Shown here: positions 54,890 through 64,000 of the stretch, piece by piece | How the letters are laid out: each line of letters begins with the position of its first letter | How positions within the stretch are numbered: position 1 is the first letter of the stretch | DNA from: Anisakis pegreffii | Lineage: Eukaryota > Nematoda > Chromadorea > Rhabditida > Anisakidae | Reading direction: 5' to 3' | Length of the DNA: 64,000 nt | NCBI GenBank assembly: GCA_035041965.1 | Contig: JAPYMA010001288.1 | Span: 186,001 to 250,000 of the forward strand | The notes under the pieces: model-generated | The model's input: only the letters and a program-made list of their open reading frames with translations | What the model was told of the DNA's origin: nothing | Database searches by the model: none | Program-made: the position numbers and the translations under genes

Positions 54890-57800
54890 TTATTTGTGTG
54901 TTAGCTTCTTCATTAGTTTCTTGCTGTTCTGCAGAAAATGCGCTTTCGTCTCTGCGTTCACTGGAATATCGAATATAACCGGCGTATTTGTCATTTCCAA
55001 ATTCTCATTCATTAAACAACAATTAATAAACTTTGTATAACCATCTGATGTACAACCATAGCCTGAAAATGACAACCATTCAAAATTAGCGATATCCTCA
55101 ATGAATGCTATCGATATTTGGAGCATCGAATAACTATCGAAAAACAACAATGGAATGCACTTTGAATCAGTTTCTCTGCAAATACCGTCATAAGCCTTCA
55201 TATAAACTCAAATTAGCAAGCATCCAGTATATTTTGAAAGCTGCACATATTTGTGCGCAAAGAAGAATAGTGCAGTTACGGTATAGATACGCAGATGAAT
55301 AGTTAGAATGCTAAAAGCGTCATTACTTCCGACCTTCATGAACATGTCCGAATACATGATACTTTGGACGTATCCTCTTCACAACTGAATTCAGAAGCTC
55401 AACGCATCCAGCCCTGCTTCCTGTTGACAAGGTATCGCCGTGCCCTGCAAAAATGATCGTAAGCTACACTTTTCTGACGAAGAAAATCAACCATTAACCC
55501 TGCTAGATTGTATTTTTCATTTGAATTCTGATTTCCGTTGATATGTTAATGAGAGATTACTCATTTTTCGCGATAACTTTTGTGGAGTGATCTCGACATT
55601 TGATGTTGATATTCAGTGAATATATGCTTCTATGCTCAAAAAACTGAGAATAAATGCTTCGATGAAATATTGGAATAATTCTGATATCTGACATGAATGG
55701 CAATAGGACATTGTTCGAGCATGATATTTGTCTGAAAATATGTGAAAAGGCTAACCAAGAGGAGGGGTATGTGTTATGAGTACATCAACTCCGGTAGGAA
55801 TTTGATTCCATTTTGTTAGAAGGGTTTGCCCTCGTGGTAAATTGAATGCCCAATTATCCATTTTCGGTTGCCTAAAATATTTGCTTTGGAATTTCTTTGT
55901 GTGGTAGATTTGAGCAATGAGATCCATGCAATACATATATAGGTTTTAGGTGCACTTAAACGAGAAGCTCATTCGGATTCAGGACTGAGTTTGAAAATTC
56001 AGAGCATCATTAGGTGAAGGGAATTTTGCATCGTCACGGATAAGAGCTGAGGTTTTGAATGTTCTGATAAGCACAGCTTTGGAAGGAGTGGATTGCACAC
56101 AAATGAACGGATCGACACGACTGCGTAGGGAATATATGGTAAAGTTTCAGTTTCTGATTGGGACAGTGAAACAAACGATTAATGTTCGATGTCGTAAGTC
56201 ATCGCATTGGCTTAAGAAAAAAACAGCTCTGCTTTAAGGTTGACACCATTAGTAGAGGTTTGAGATTAGCATGCATGAGTGAATTCATATTTTCTGATGA
56301 TATGTTCAATTGAACATGCTTGTGATGATGAGGTTGACTGTAGCACTAACCACGGGGTGCCGTATATGCGAATACCGAACAATTCAACCATTGAATCTTG
56401 TAAATATATAACATTTGTGAGCAGTGACTTTGGATTATTCACTTTAGCTGAAGATAGAGCAGCGGATAAAGCCTGCTTCAAGGCCGTTTCTTTTGCTTCG
56501 CCAATATCTTTTCCTAAACACCATTAATCAACCGTGAAATATGACTACTTTAAATAGTGGAATAAATCAGTTGTATGGAGAAAACCTTCGGAAATGATAT
56601 ATGCTTCGAAAAAAAAACTCAAGCTGTACATCGCTTTCAACGTAATGAGTGATTAGGAACGGAAAAATTACCTGAAGACTTCAGAAAGGTATCGTCAAAT
56701 GTACATTCATGGTTGCCGGAGATCGCGATTTTGAAAAGATGTTTCATTTGCCCTGAAATCGGTCGAAAATAAAGTGGTTACGATGTAGACTTATAAACGA
56801 ATACTGACCCATTACTAAAATATCGATGTATGCATATAAAACAAACTGAAAGAGTGACTAGAGATTCTTATGCTGACATTTCAAAAGTCATAAGGAAACA
56901 AAAATGAAGGATATAGCATCGCCTTTGGAGTACATGGATACGTGGTGTTGAGAATATGTTCAACGCGATCAGCTGTGTTCACTGATCATAATTATGTGGA
57001 AAATTATTTCAAAAGAAGGAGACCGTACTGTATTGCAATTGAAAAGGAACTGTAGTCGATAGTACTTAATTTCTACAATTTGGAATGGTTTATTATGCTT
57101 GTGTAAATTCCATTTTCTCATGAAATGTTTCGAAGACGAATGCTCTTGGAACAGAATATTTAAATAGCAAATTTACCCATATTTTCATTGAACATCTTGA
57201 TCTCTTTAGGGAGGCCGCAGCTCGTAAAATCACCAGCAACAATTAAAATATCACCAGGAGGTACAAAAGCCGGATCAAGAGCAACGCCATGAGTACAAGC
57301 CACACAAACGAATCGCACGTGATCCGACTTCATCGGTGAATCCAACTTCATCTGAGAATAAATAATCCAGCGAAAGTTGACTACTTTCACAAAATTATGT
57401 TCATTGAAATCGACTGGAAGAATATGCGGACGCGTTTGCTTGATCCAGTGCATCCTCTGTGGACATAAGTGGGTGTTTTCCTCTGCTGATACTTCGAAAG
57501 CACCAACCGGTTGGCTAATGACAGCGCATGTTGTGGAAGTGACACAAAAAAACGATCATCGTCGAAGCATTGGGAAAAGCCCAAAAGTATGGTGGTTTGA
57601 AGTTGCTTACTTGTCGGACGTTTTTAACAGGTCGCTTCGGTTTCAGCATTTCCCATGCTACAGTAGGATCCTCCGTATACTGATGTGGATAGATCTGTAA
57701 ATTTGATCAGGTTTTTTAGTGGGAAAAGCATTCGTTGACTCGATTTTATAAAAAGGAAACTGTTTTCAATCGGAGTGAAATCACCAATCGTTCAGGCTAA

Positions 57801-58920
57801 TGTATTCTTGCAATAAAGAACCTAAATTGATCGCTGAATGTGGACTGTATAGAAAGAGTAAATACTAAACTGCGTAGAGCAGCGGCTCGTATGAAAGAGA
57901 GGATTCATAGGCGTTTCTGGAAATGTCAGGAAGAGGTTGACAAACCACTGTTAATTGAACACTTCTCACAATTGTTCAACAATGTTTTCAAATTGCTTGA
58001 CTGATCACCACGAAATGATTCTTTTGATAAAACAACGAAATTTTGGCAGCAAATTTTTTGCTCATTTGATTTTCCTGTGAATGGTTATTAAGGTTGGATA
58101 GATCGTTAGATGGAGGATAATTGTGAATACGCATATTCTTAGAGGGGGAGGCGTCGGAGGTCTAAAATACGACCGAAATTTGGCAAGAGGCGCGAGAGCG
58201 TGATAACCATCATCGGAGAGGGTACTTAATGAATGCACAATTTCTTATCGCTCATTCTCACAGCATCAAGGAGTGCCTTACTTCGTCCATCGTTTGAAGC
58301 AGAGATCAGGATAAGAGGAAAGAAATACTGCTCGCCTGGAGAGAATCGGATGATTCCGTGAAAAAATAACTGTATATATTTACATGCAACGAGTACAGTT
58401 TTTTTGGCACAATGTCGAGAGAAACGTGATTAACGTCTTTGCAATATGTCTTGAGAAGATCAGTTATCAAAACAAAGAAATTCATTTGAAATTTATGGCG
58501 ATGAAGAAAGTTGCGATCACCTCATTCGAGGAGAGATACTTTCTCAAAAACTCTTAAATGTTCTACGAACTCGATCTGTTGAAATTCTCACGCTGCCCAC
58601 AAAGCGCAATCAAAATAGAGAAAATAAAAAAATTCAAGTTGGCGCACGTCATAACTCCTCATTCGTAAAATGGCGTCGCGCCTTCTTTCTTCTTCGTCCT
58701 GGTAGCAACTGACTGAAAGTGGAGTGCTCATTCTCCTCTGTTTCGGCTTACTAAGTTCAAAGCGGAAGATTCTTCCGAGCAATGTAGCCGAACCGCGATA
58801 TTCACCAGCCAAATCGAATGAACCAACTGTTGAACTAAACGACCCTTCGCGCGTCATTTTCGAGCTCGACGTCGACGTAGAAAAACGCCGTTGATTAGGT
58901 GTTGAAGTTGCGAAAGGCAT
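54890..58920 (-). CDS. MPPED1/2-like metallophosphoesterase (UPF0046 type), 10 exons
   Basis: Calcineurin-like phosphoesterase of the MPPED family, whose vertebrate members hydrolyse phosphodiesters in the cytosol. Exons: 58592-58920, 58282-58335, 57871-57916, 57611-57694, 57177-57456, 56672-56752, 56351-56513, 55756-55871, 55334-55444 and 54890-55062; all phases agree, about 478 residues. Residues 1-170 are family-unlike, Ser/Arg-rich at the start (RRFSTSTSSSKMTREGSF). Then YTEDPTVAWEMLKPKRPVKN and the catalytic domain: FVCVACTHG, GDILIVAGDFTSCG, ISGNHECTFD, NVIYLQDS, GIRIYGTPW, NWAFNLPRGQTLL, VLITHTPPLGHGD, CVELLNSVV, YHVFGHVHEGYG. The first motif has Cys where the family has Asp (xDTH), so one metal ligand is lost, while GD, GNHE, TH and GHVH remain. 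An in-frame region upstream of the ATG at 58920 is open, so the start could lie further 5'. Confidence 0.9.
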
Positions 58921-59266
58921 AATGACGGTCGATTTTGATAGATTCAATTGATTACTACCGGCAGCAAAATGTGAGTAGAAAAAGAAGTAATAACGGCTGT
59001 CTTCGGAGTTCTTGACGATAACAAGCCGGACCAATAAAGTGATATCACAGATCGAAGTAGTTTATACGGAAACTTTGAGAACCTTCATTCAATGGATATG
59101 AGGTAGTGATCGTTTGAGATACGAATAAATGTCATCGGCGACGTTTCATAAGCTCAACGGCACAAAAATTTGAGGAACGGAATATAATGTGAGCAGCCGG
59201 AAGATCCGTTGTTAAAGACGAAAGCAATCGAGACGCTTATCAAATGCTCTGCTCGAGGTGTTATGA

Positions 59267-59741
59267 ATGAAAGCAGTTACTGTTCTATTCCGTTGTGATG
59301 AGCGTCGAGAACTTGAGGTGTCATTTGTGGATCACCGAATGAATGATGAGTGCTCGCACTTTTATCGCAACAGGAATAGCTTCAAGGTTGAATAGTCCAC
59401 ATTGCTTCATCTAATCGCCATTTGAATCAGTTAGTTTAAAGACGGCACGGTGTGACTAATTGGTAAGATACAACGGAATTTGCACTGGTGTTTACTTGAG
59501 GCATAAAACATAGTATCTTCATAGATCGTTACTGTTGATCTGCTATTGAAAGCAGGGCAACAGCTGCCTTTTTGCTTGTTTTCTTTACGGAGGCCTCGTT
59601 TCTGTATCGTTCTCTTTCGAAAATGTTATTCGATTCAGTCAGAAGGGACAAATACGACGAGAAGTGGCATTCACATTCACTTCATCGAACGGCAGTTGTT
59701 GGATGGTCATGCAAAAACATCCTATCTTAAATAATATTTAA
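59267..59741 (+). CDS. Small unidentified two-exon gene, 101 aa
   Basis: Exon 59267-59386 starts at ATG (MKAVTVLFRCDERRELEVSF, then DHRMNDECSHFYRNRNSFK) and exon 59556-59741 follows in phase 0 after an AAAGCAG acceptor (GNSCLFACFLYGGLVSVSF, then SFENVIRFSQKGQIRREVAF) to TAA. The second exon has a short hydrophobic run near its start. The gene is read away from the 5' end of the MPPED-like gene, 346 bases to its left. A possible extra upstream exon lies near 59195-59255 (PEDPLLKTKAIETLIKCS). Its last 30 bases recur at 60297-60325. No family recognised. Confidence 0.5.
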
Positions 59742-61741
59742 TGTTCACGAGTTCCGAAGATCATTATTACAACTGCCATTGAGAACTGGGCGTATTTTAG
59801 AATAGAATATAATATGTCAGGTTCTAAAAAATGCAACATTTTAAGCTCTCTAGCATATTTTCGATTGAATTAGTCAGTCGGAATTTGTTTGATGAGTGGA
59901 AATTTGGTAGTGGTGACATGTTAGTGATTAACATCATGTCAATTGAAACCGCTTTTTATGTAAACGCTGTTTGGTGAAAGAGATTGATTGATGCTCCGAC
60001 ATCTTAACGGTTGATTCTATCTTAAGGCTGTAATGGGAAACATTGTTTTGATCCAACGAATGAGCGATGAAGTGCTTATAATGAGAATGAAATACGCGTT
60101 TTGAGAGCAAACAGCAATCCATTGCAAGATGCTAGTGGCACTTGCTGATTTAATGAAGCTAAAAGATTTTGAATAGAAATTTTGATGAGCTTTATTAGTT
60201 TTATAGAATTTCACATCGATTAAAAATATCGTTGCTGGAAAGCATTATAAGCAATCACTAAGCCATTTCAGTTGTCGAATGATCACAACTGTAACTGTTG
60301 AATGGTCATGCAAAAACATCCTGTCATCAACCATAAGCATCGAGTTACAGAGATAAGTGAAGAAATAACCTGCTTGTCCTGATTTGAAGAAAAGCTCTCT
60401 TGAGTTAATGATGCAGATATAAGATGAGAAATAAATCCAAATTGGCAAGATCAATGCAGTGATAGCGAGATGAAATGGATATTCAGGAGAGTAAAGTAAA
60501 AAAAAAAAGCACTATGCAGGGTATAAATGCGATACGATGGAGCATTTAAGTGCATCATTCGTGTCGTGTGTGAGAGTGTTCTCAGTTTCGTTTTCATTTC
60601 AAAATGTCCTATAACGATCACTTTTCATCGAATTCATTCATAATCAGTTAGCGAATAGTAATTAACAAAATTCAGCAAAATTCTTGTAGATATAGGCAAA
60701 ACTGAAAAAAAAAAGGATTCTTTAACATAGTGAATGAGTTGCAAGGATGTTGAAATGTGTGAATCATGTTCAAACAACAGTATGAATCCTTGAATACAAT
60801 GGATAAATGTCATGAAATTAGTTTTCTCATGAGTAACATTTTTCATAATTTTTCATTGGTAGCAAATTTGGTGGGACGTTTTGCAGTTTTTTAGTGCTCG
60901 GGAGAGCACTAATGGGCAAACCTCTCCGTTATGCAAAAAATGATTCAATTTTTTACATCCGCTCAACAGATATCTTCAATTTTCCGAAAAGTATATCATT
61001 CAAATAATAGTGCATCGAAAAACGTTGAGAAACAGATGATCATAGTGATGAACCGATTCGGTGAGAAGTTTTGGATGGGTCTATGAGACTGCCTCTGACT
61101 TTCTACCAAATAGCAGTGAAATTTCAGTGAACTGAAAATGATCTGAAATTCAGTGAAAAAACGTCATCCTATTTCAAACATTAGAAAATTCCTATTTCAT
61201 GTGGCGAAACGGACTTTAAACAACGTTTGAGCGTATTGCACAGAAATCTCAATAAAATATTATGATAAAACGAGTGATTGAAACATACGAAAAAATGATT
61301 AGGAATATCACAGAAATACAGAAGATTCTTTTTTTTACGAAAAAGCAAATCAACAACAAATTCTGCTAGTTTTGGGTTGCATTCATCAGGGTGAAAATGT
61401 ATAACTCACTGATGAATAATTGAGGTGTGAATACTGGTATTGATAAAAAGAAGTTCGGGAAACTGTATCCGAACCTTCACTGCTTGAAAAGTAACGAACT
61501 TGCTTTTAAGTGCTACAATGATAGCAACGCATAATACAAGATGATGGGCCCAAAATGCACGTACGTCTTTTCGAGACATGGCTCATCATAACTGACATGA
61601 AAAATTGACAAGAAATGTTCAATACATATTGGAACAAATCGTAGTTCATTATAATTCAATATAATCAACATTCTGCGTTGGTTTTTTCCAAAAGCCAAAT
61701 TTTCAGTCTCCATAAATTGATCTGCATATGAGATTCACGAC
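59742..61741. other. Intergenic with an exon-tail repeat
   Basis: Contains at 60297-60325 a near-copy (TGGTCATGCAAAAACATCCT plus flanks) of the 3' end of the exon at 59556-59741, in the same orientation. The minus-strand ORF 61513-61713 (66 aa, start METENLAFGKNQRRM) lies just downstream of the gene at 61742 and may be chance. No RNA gene seen. Confidence 0.4.
60297..60325 (+). repeat. Direct repeat of 59697-59726
   Basis: GTTGAATGGTCATGCAAAAA followed by CATCCTGTC here, against GTTGGATGGTCATGCAAAAA followed by CATCCTATC at 59697: 27 of 29 bases identical, about 600 bases apart. The first copy is in coding exon sequence. The second could be an alternative last exon or a duplicated fragment. 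Confidence 0.7.
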
Positions 61742-62577
61742 CTAGTAATCAAACGGATGCGACAGCCAGAACTGAAAACCTAAAACAATTACCGTCATTT
61801 TGTACATAGGATAAGCAGCATTGAATGCTTCCGTGTAACTTTTCCATCGTTCTACGAAGAAAGCGAAATTAATCAGCTGAATCAATTCGCGTGAATATTC
61901 AGGAGAGCGATGGAAACGTCTGAAGTATCGATAGGGATCGGGCTTGGGTTGATCATATACCACGTTCCATGCATTGATCCTTGAACTTTTCATGCTTCTA
62001 GCAACTGCATTACGATTCGTCCTGTGCATTCTGATGGATGAACTCGATGAATCTTGACTTGCTCTAAGCGTCGGTGAAGCTGCCTCGCAGTTGCGAGCCG
62101 AACCCGGTGGAGTACTTCGAGATCGACGAATGTTCGGCAAGGAAATGCTGCATATCAAGTCGAATTGATTGATAAGATTATTCCTTATCGCTGGTATCAA
62201 CTTTGTATTCAAGACAGTAGAACGCGAACGTGATGGCGTGCTTCCTCTCGTAACTATATCCATGCTATGATGTGCCTCAGCTGCGACATCATCGCAAGAC
62301 CTCGTGTTCCCACATGGAACAGATGACAGCTCCATATTTGCAACGATTTCTGTTAGACTGTCAGTTCTCAACGTGCTGTTGGATTTGCATAAATTTGTAG
62401 CAAAATTAAATCAACCTGCCTTATCGAATACAATAATTCATTCAGTAGTGTCTTGTTGTGTGTGACGATATTGGCAAGGAACGGTTTCGGTTGGAAGAAG
62501 AAATTACACGGAATCACGATTATATGTGATTCATACAGTATAGCTTCTGACACATCAGATGGTAGTGCAGAAGACGG
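61742..62577 (-). CDS. Unidentified Ser/Arg-rich protein, at least two exons
   Basis: The long exon, about 61742-62375, is open for over 200 codons and ends HPFDY and TAG. It contains a low-complexity middle (RGSTPSRSRSTVLNTK, RRSRSTPPGSARNCE, SQDSSSSSIRM), then a probably folded tail (NAWNVVYDQPKPDPYRYFRR, then INFAFFVERWKSYTEAFNAA) with a hydrophobic end (MTVIVLGFQFWL). A likely upstream exon, 62432-62577 (PSSALPSDVSEAILYESHII, then FLANIVTHNKTLLNEL), joins in phase 2 through a 56-base intron. The start codon was not found. RSxS/RSRST sites suggest phosphorylation. Not recognised; the length without introns is unusual for this window. Confidence 0.6.
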
Positions 62578-63000
62578 CTGTCGGTAAAGAAGTTACCTGA
62601 TGACAACAGCAGTAGAATGGTTACGAGGGAATTAAAAGAGCAGTGGTAAGTATGAGTATGTTTGCAATACTGTCAACGTTTTAGAACATCAGTTTTCGAT
62701 GAAAGTTGTTTGGGTTGCAAATGTTTTTCGAACGAATGACCAAGAATTATGAAATGAAGAAACAACCGATTTGTTCTTAAGTTAAGGTAGAACGAACAAT
62801 AACAGGTGTTGATGTTTCTGCTGCATTATTTGAATGACAGCAATCTAGAACTTTTGATTGGAACACTGGATTATATAAGTGGTTGATTGGTACATGTATT
62901 TTTGGCTTTGAGACATTCCAAACTTAACCCACTAATCAACGTCATTCACAGAACATTACTCAACTGATTTGGTCGAAAAAAAAACTTGCGATCTGCAATA
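62578..63000. other. Gap between two minus-strand genes
   Basis: May contain further 5' exons of the Ser/Arg-rich gene and the 3' UTR of the small secreted-protein gene. No feature supported. Confidence 0.35.
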
Positions 63001-63698
63001 TTATTTTTGGCAGAATATGTAGAAGATCGCTTGGTCACTATCAGGCAACCTTTCTTCGAGGATCTATTCAAGCGATTTTACAGTAAAATTGTGACATTCT
63101 TCAAGATTCTTTACTCGAATAAAAAAACAACTTCATGTGCCACATAAATTATACGAAATATCAACTTTTTCCTTACCCTCTCACAGTATTTTGTTTATCA
63201 CCACTTCATTAGCTCCAGTTTCGACTGATCAATGATTCAGCCCTTTAATGCATATCGAGAAAAGTTATGAAACGCTCGAAATATACCAATTCATTGCAAT
63301 TTGCGCTAATGACACACCACGCGTCAAGCAGTAATCAAGTTCTGGAAAATGCGTGATATCTGTTGTTTTGGTTCTGACAAGTGCAGTATTTTGAGGAAGT
63401 ACGAATTCAATAGGCAAGTTGATGGTACAGTATGCTTGCTACATGATCAAAGAACAATGCGCTATTTGTTCGACAACAAAATCAATCAAATTTAATGTCT
63501 GCCAATACGAAATACGTGAACCAATACTGTTGATACTCCATTTATTGTTCTCTTGAAGTTGCATTTCTCAATGTTTTTCATAGAAACTTATACAGTTTCT
63601 ACTACAGTAGTAGACATTATTGTTTGGAAAGCCTTTTCAATATCATTTGCTAGGCAATGAGTAAGCAGTGTAAACATGAGAAGGAATACGAAATTCAT
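63001..63698 (-). CDS. Small predicted secreted protein
   Basis: Exon 63594-63698 starts at ATG with a clear signal peptide (MNFVFLLMFTLLTHCLA, then NDIEKAFQTIM) and ends at a GTATAAG donor in phase 0. Exon 63316-63438 (acceptor ATGTAG) continues in phase 0: QAYCTINLPIEFVLPQNTAL, then HFPELDYCLTRG. A last exon, 63001-63063 (ILEERLPDSDQAIFYIFCQK, TAA), fits in phase 0 if the weak donor GGT/GTGTCA is used. The product would be about 99 residues with three or four Cys after the signal. Family not recognised; the third exon is the least certain. Confidence 0.5.
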
Positions 63699-64000
63699 TG
63701 GCCATTTAGGAATTTGAGAAACCTGCGATAAGAGAAATTCTAATAAACTACTTGAATGAACCTTTGACAGTTCTTTATGAGACAATCCTTCCAATCGGAA
63801 CGGACAAAATATACCTAACGATAAGGAGGTGTTACTTAATAAAATTGAAGCACTAAGAAGGCATGAAGGAGAAAGTCTCTCTGTCAAGCTATGAGCCCAT
63901 CGAAATGTACTGTAATCATCAGCCGATGCTGGTCGAACTCAAGGACCATACGAGGCCAGTCTCAAAGTAATACTTGCAATTCAGTAACAGCATAATCCGT
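63699..64000. other. Upstream of the secreted-protein gene
   Basis: Probably its promoter. A minus-strand open frame continues 63 codons upstream of the chosen ATG, but it lacks a good start context and the signal peptide begins at 63698. Confidence 0.35.

Noticed and set aside
57377..57700. 107-codon plus-strand frame
   Set aside because: Antisense to MPPED-like exons 57177-57456 and 57611-57694.
59640..59735. Minus-strand frame starting CFCMTIQQL, seen also at 60300
   Set aside because: Antisense to the longer plus-strand exon 59556-59741; the similarity between the two sites is explained by the direct repeat.

Overview
This window is nuclear DNA of an invertebrate animal, most likely a nematode. 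The genes are broken into short exons by AT-rich introns with GT..AG borders, there are no operons with Shine-Dalgarno sites, and the products are animal proteins: a mitochondrial ribosomal protein, a fatty acyl-CoA reductase, an aminergic GPCR, a G12-class G-alpha and an MPPED-type phosphoesterase. The placement on the nematode branch rests on overall gene style and is an inference.

Layout. 1-1004 (+): 3' part of MRPL41. 3796-7959 (-): complete fatty acyl-CoA reductase, 10 exons. 7.96-15.4 kb: gene-poor, with a 1.2 kb inverted-repeat element and a (TA)n array. 15.8-16.5 kb (-): part of an unidentified gene. 16938-21620 (+): coiled-coil protein, with a MITE-like element in an intron. 23840-28908 (-): complete aminergic GPCR, 9 coding exons. 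31.6-44.2 kb holds no long ORF, but three unidentified multi-exon genes can be built from short phase-consistent exons: 32579-33974 (+), 40027-41241 (+) and 41619-44210 (-). 47083-50891 (+): complete gpa-12-type G-alpha, 8 exons. 53609-54264 (+): end of an unidentified gene. 54890-58920 (-): MPPED-like metallophosphoesterase, 10 exons. 59267-59741 (+): small two-exon gene. 61742-62577 (-): unidentified Ser/Arg-rich protein. 63001-63698 (-): small predicted secreted protein.

The recognised genes do not form one pathway. The GPCR and the G-alpha are both signalling proteins, but G12-class proteins are not specific partners of amine receptors and nothing here links them. All exon models were built by eye from frame, splice consensus and phase. 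Where every junction keeps frame and the protein matches a known family (MRPL41, FAR, GPCR, G-alpha, MPPED) I am confident. The unidentified short-exon genes need transcript support.

Points of most interest: the FAR exon 9/10 junction spells a stop codon unless an upstream acceptor is used; the MPPED-like enzyme has Cys where the family has the first metal-binding Asp; several miRNA-like hairpins lie between or inside genes; and the three hidden genes have no family I can name. I saw no CRISPR array, no rRNA or tRNA gene and no intact autonomous transposon.
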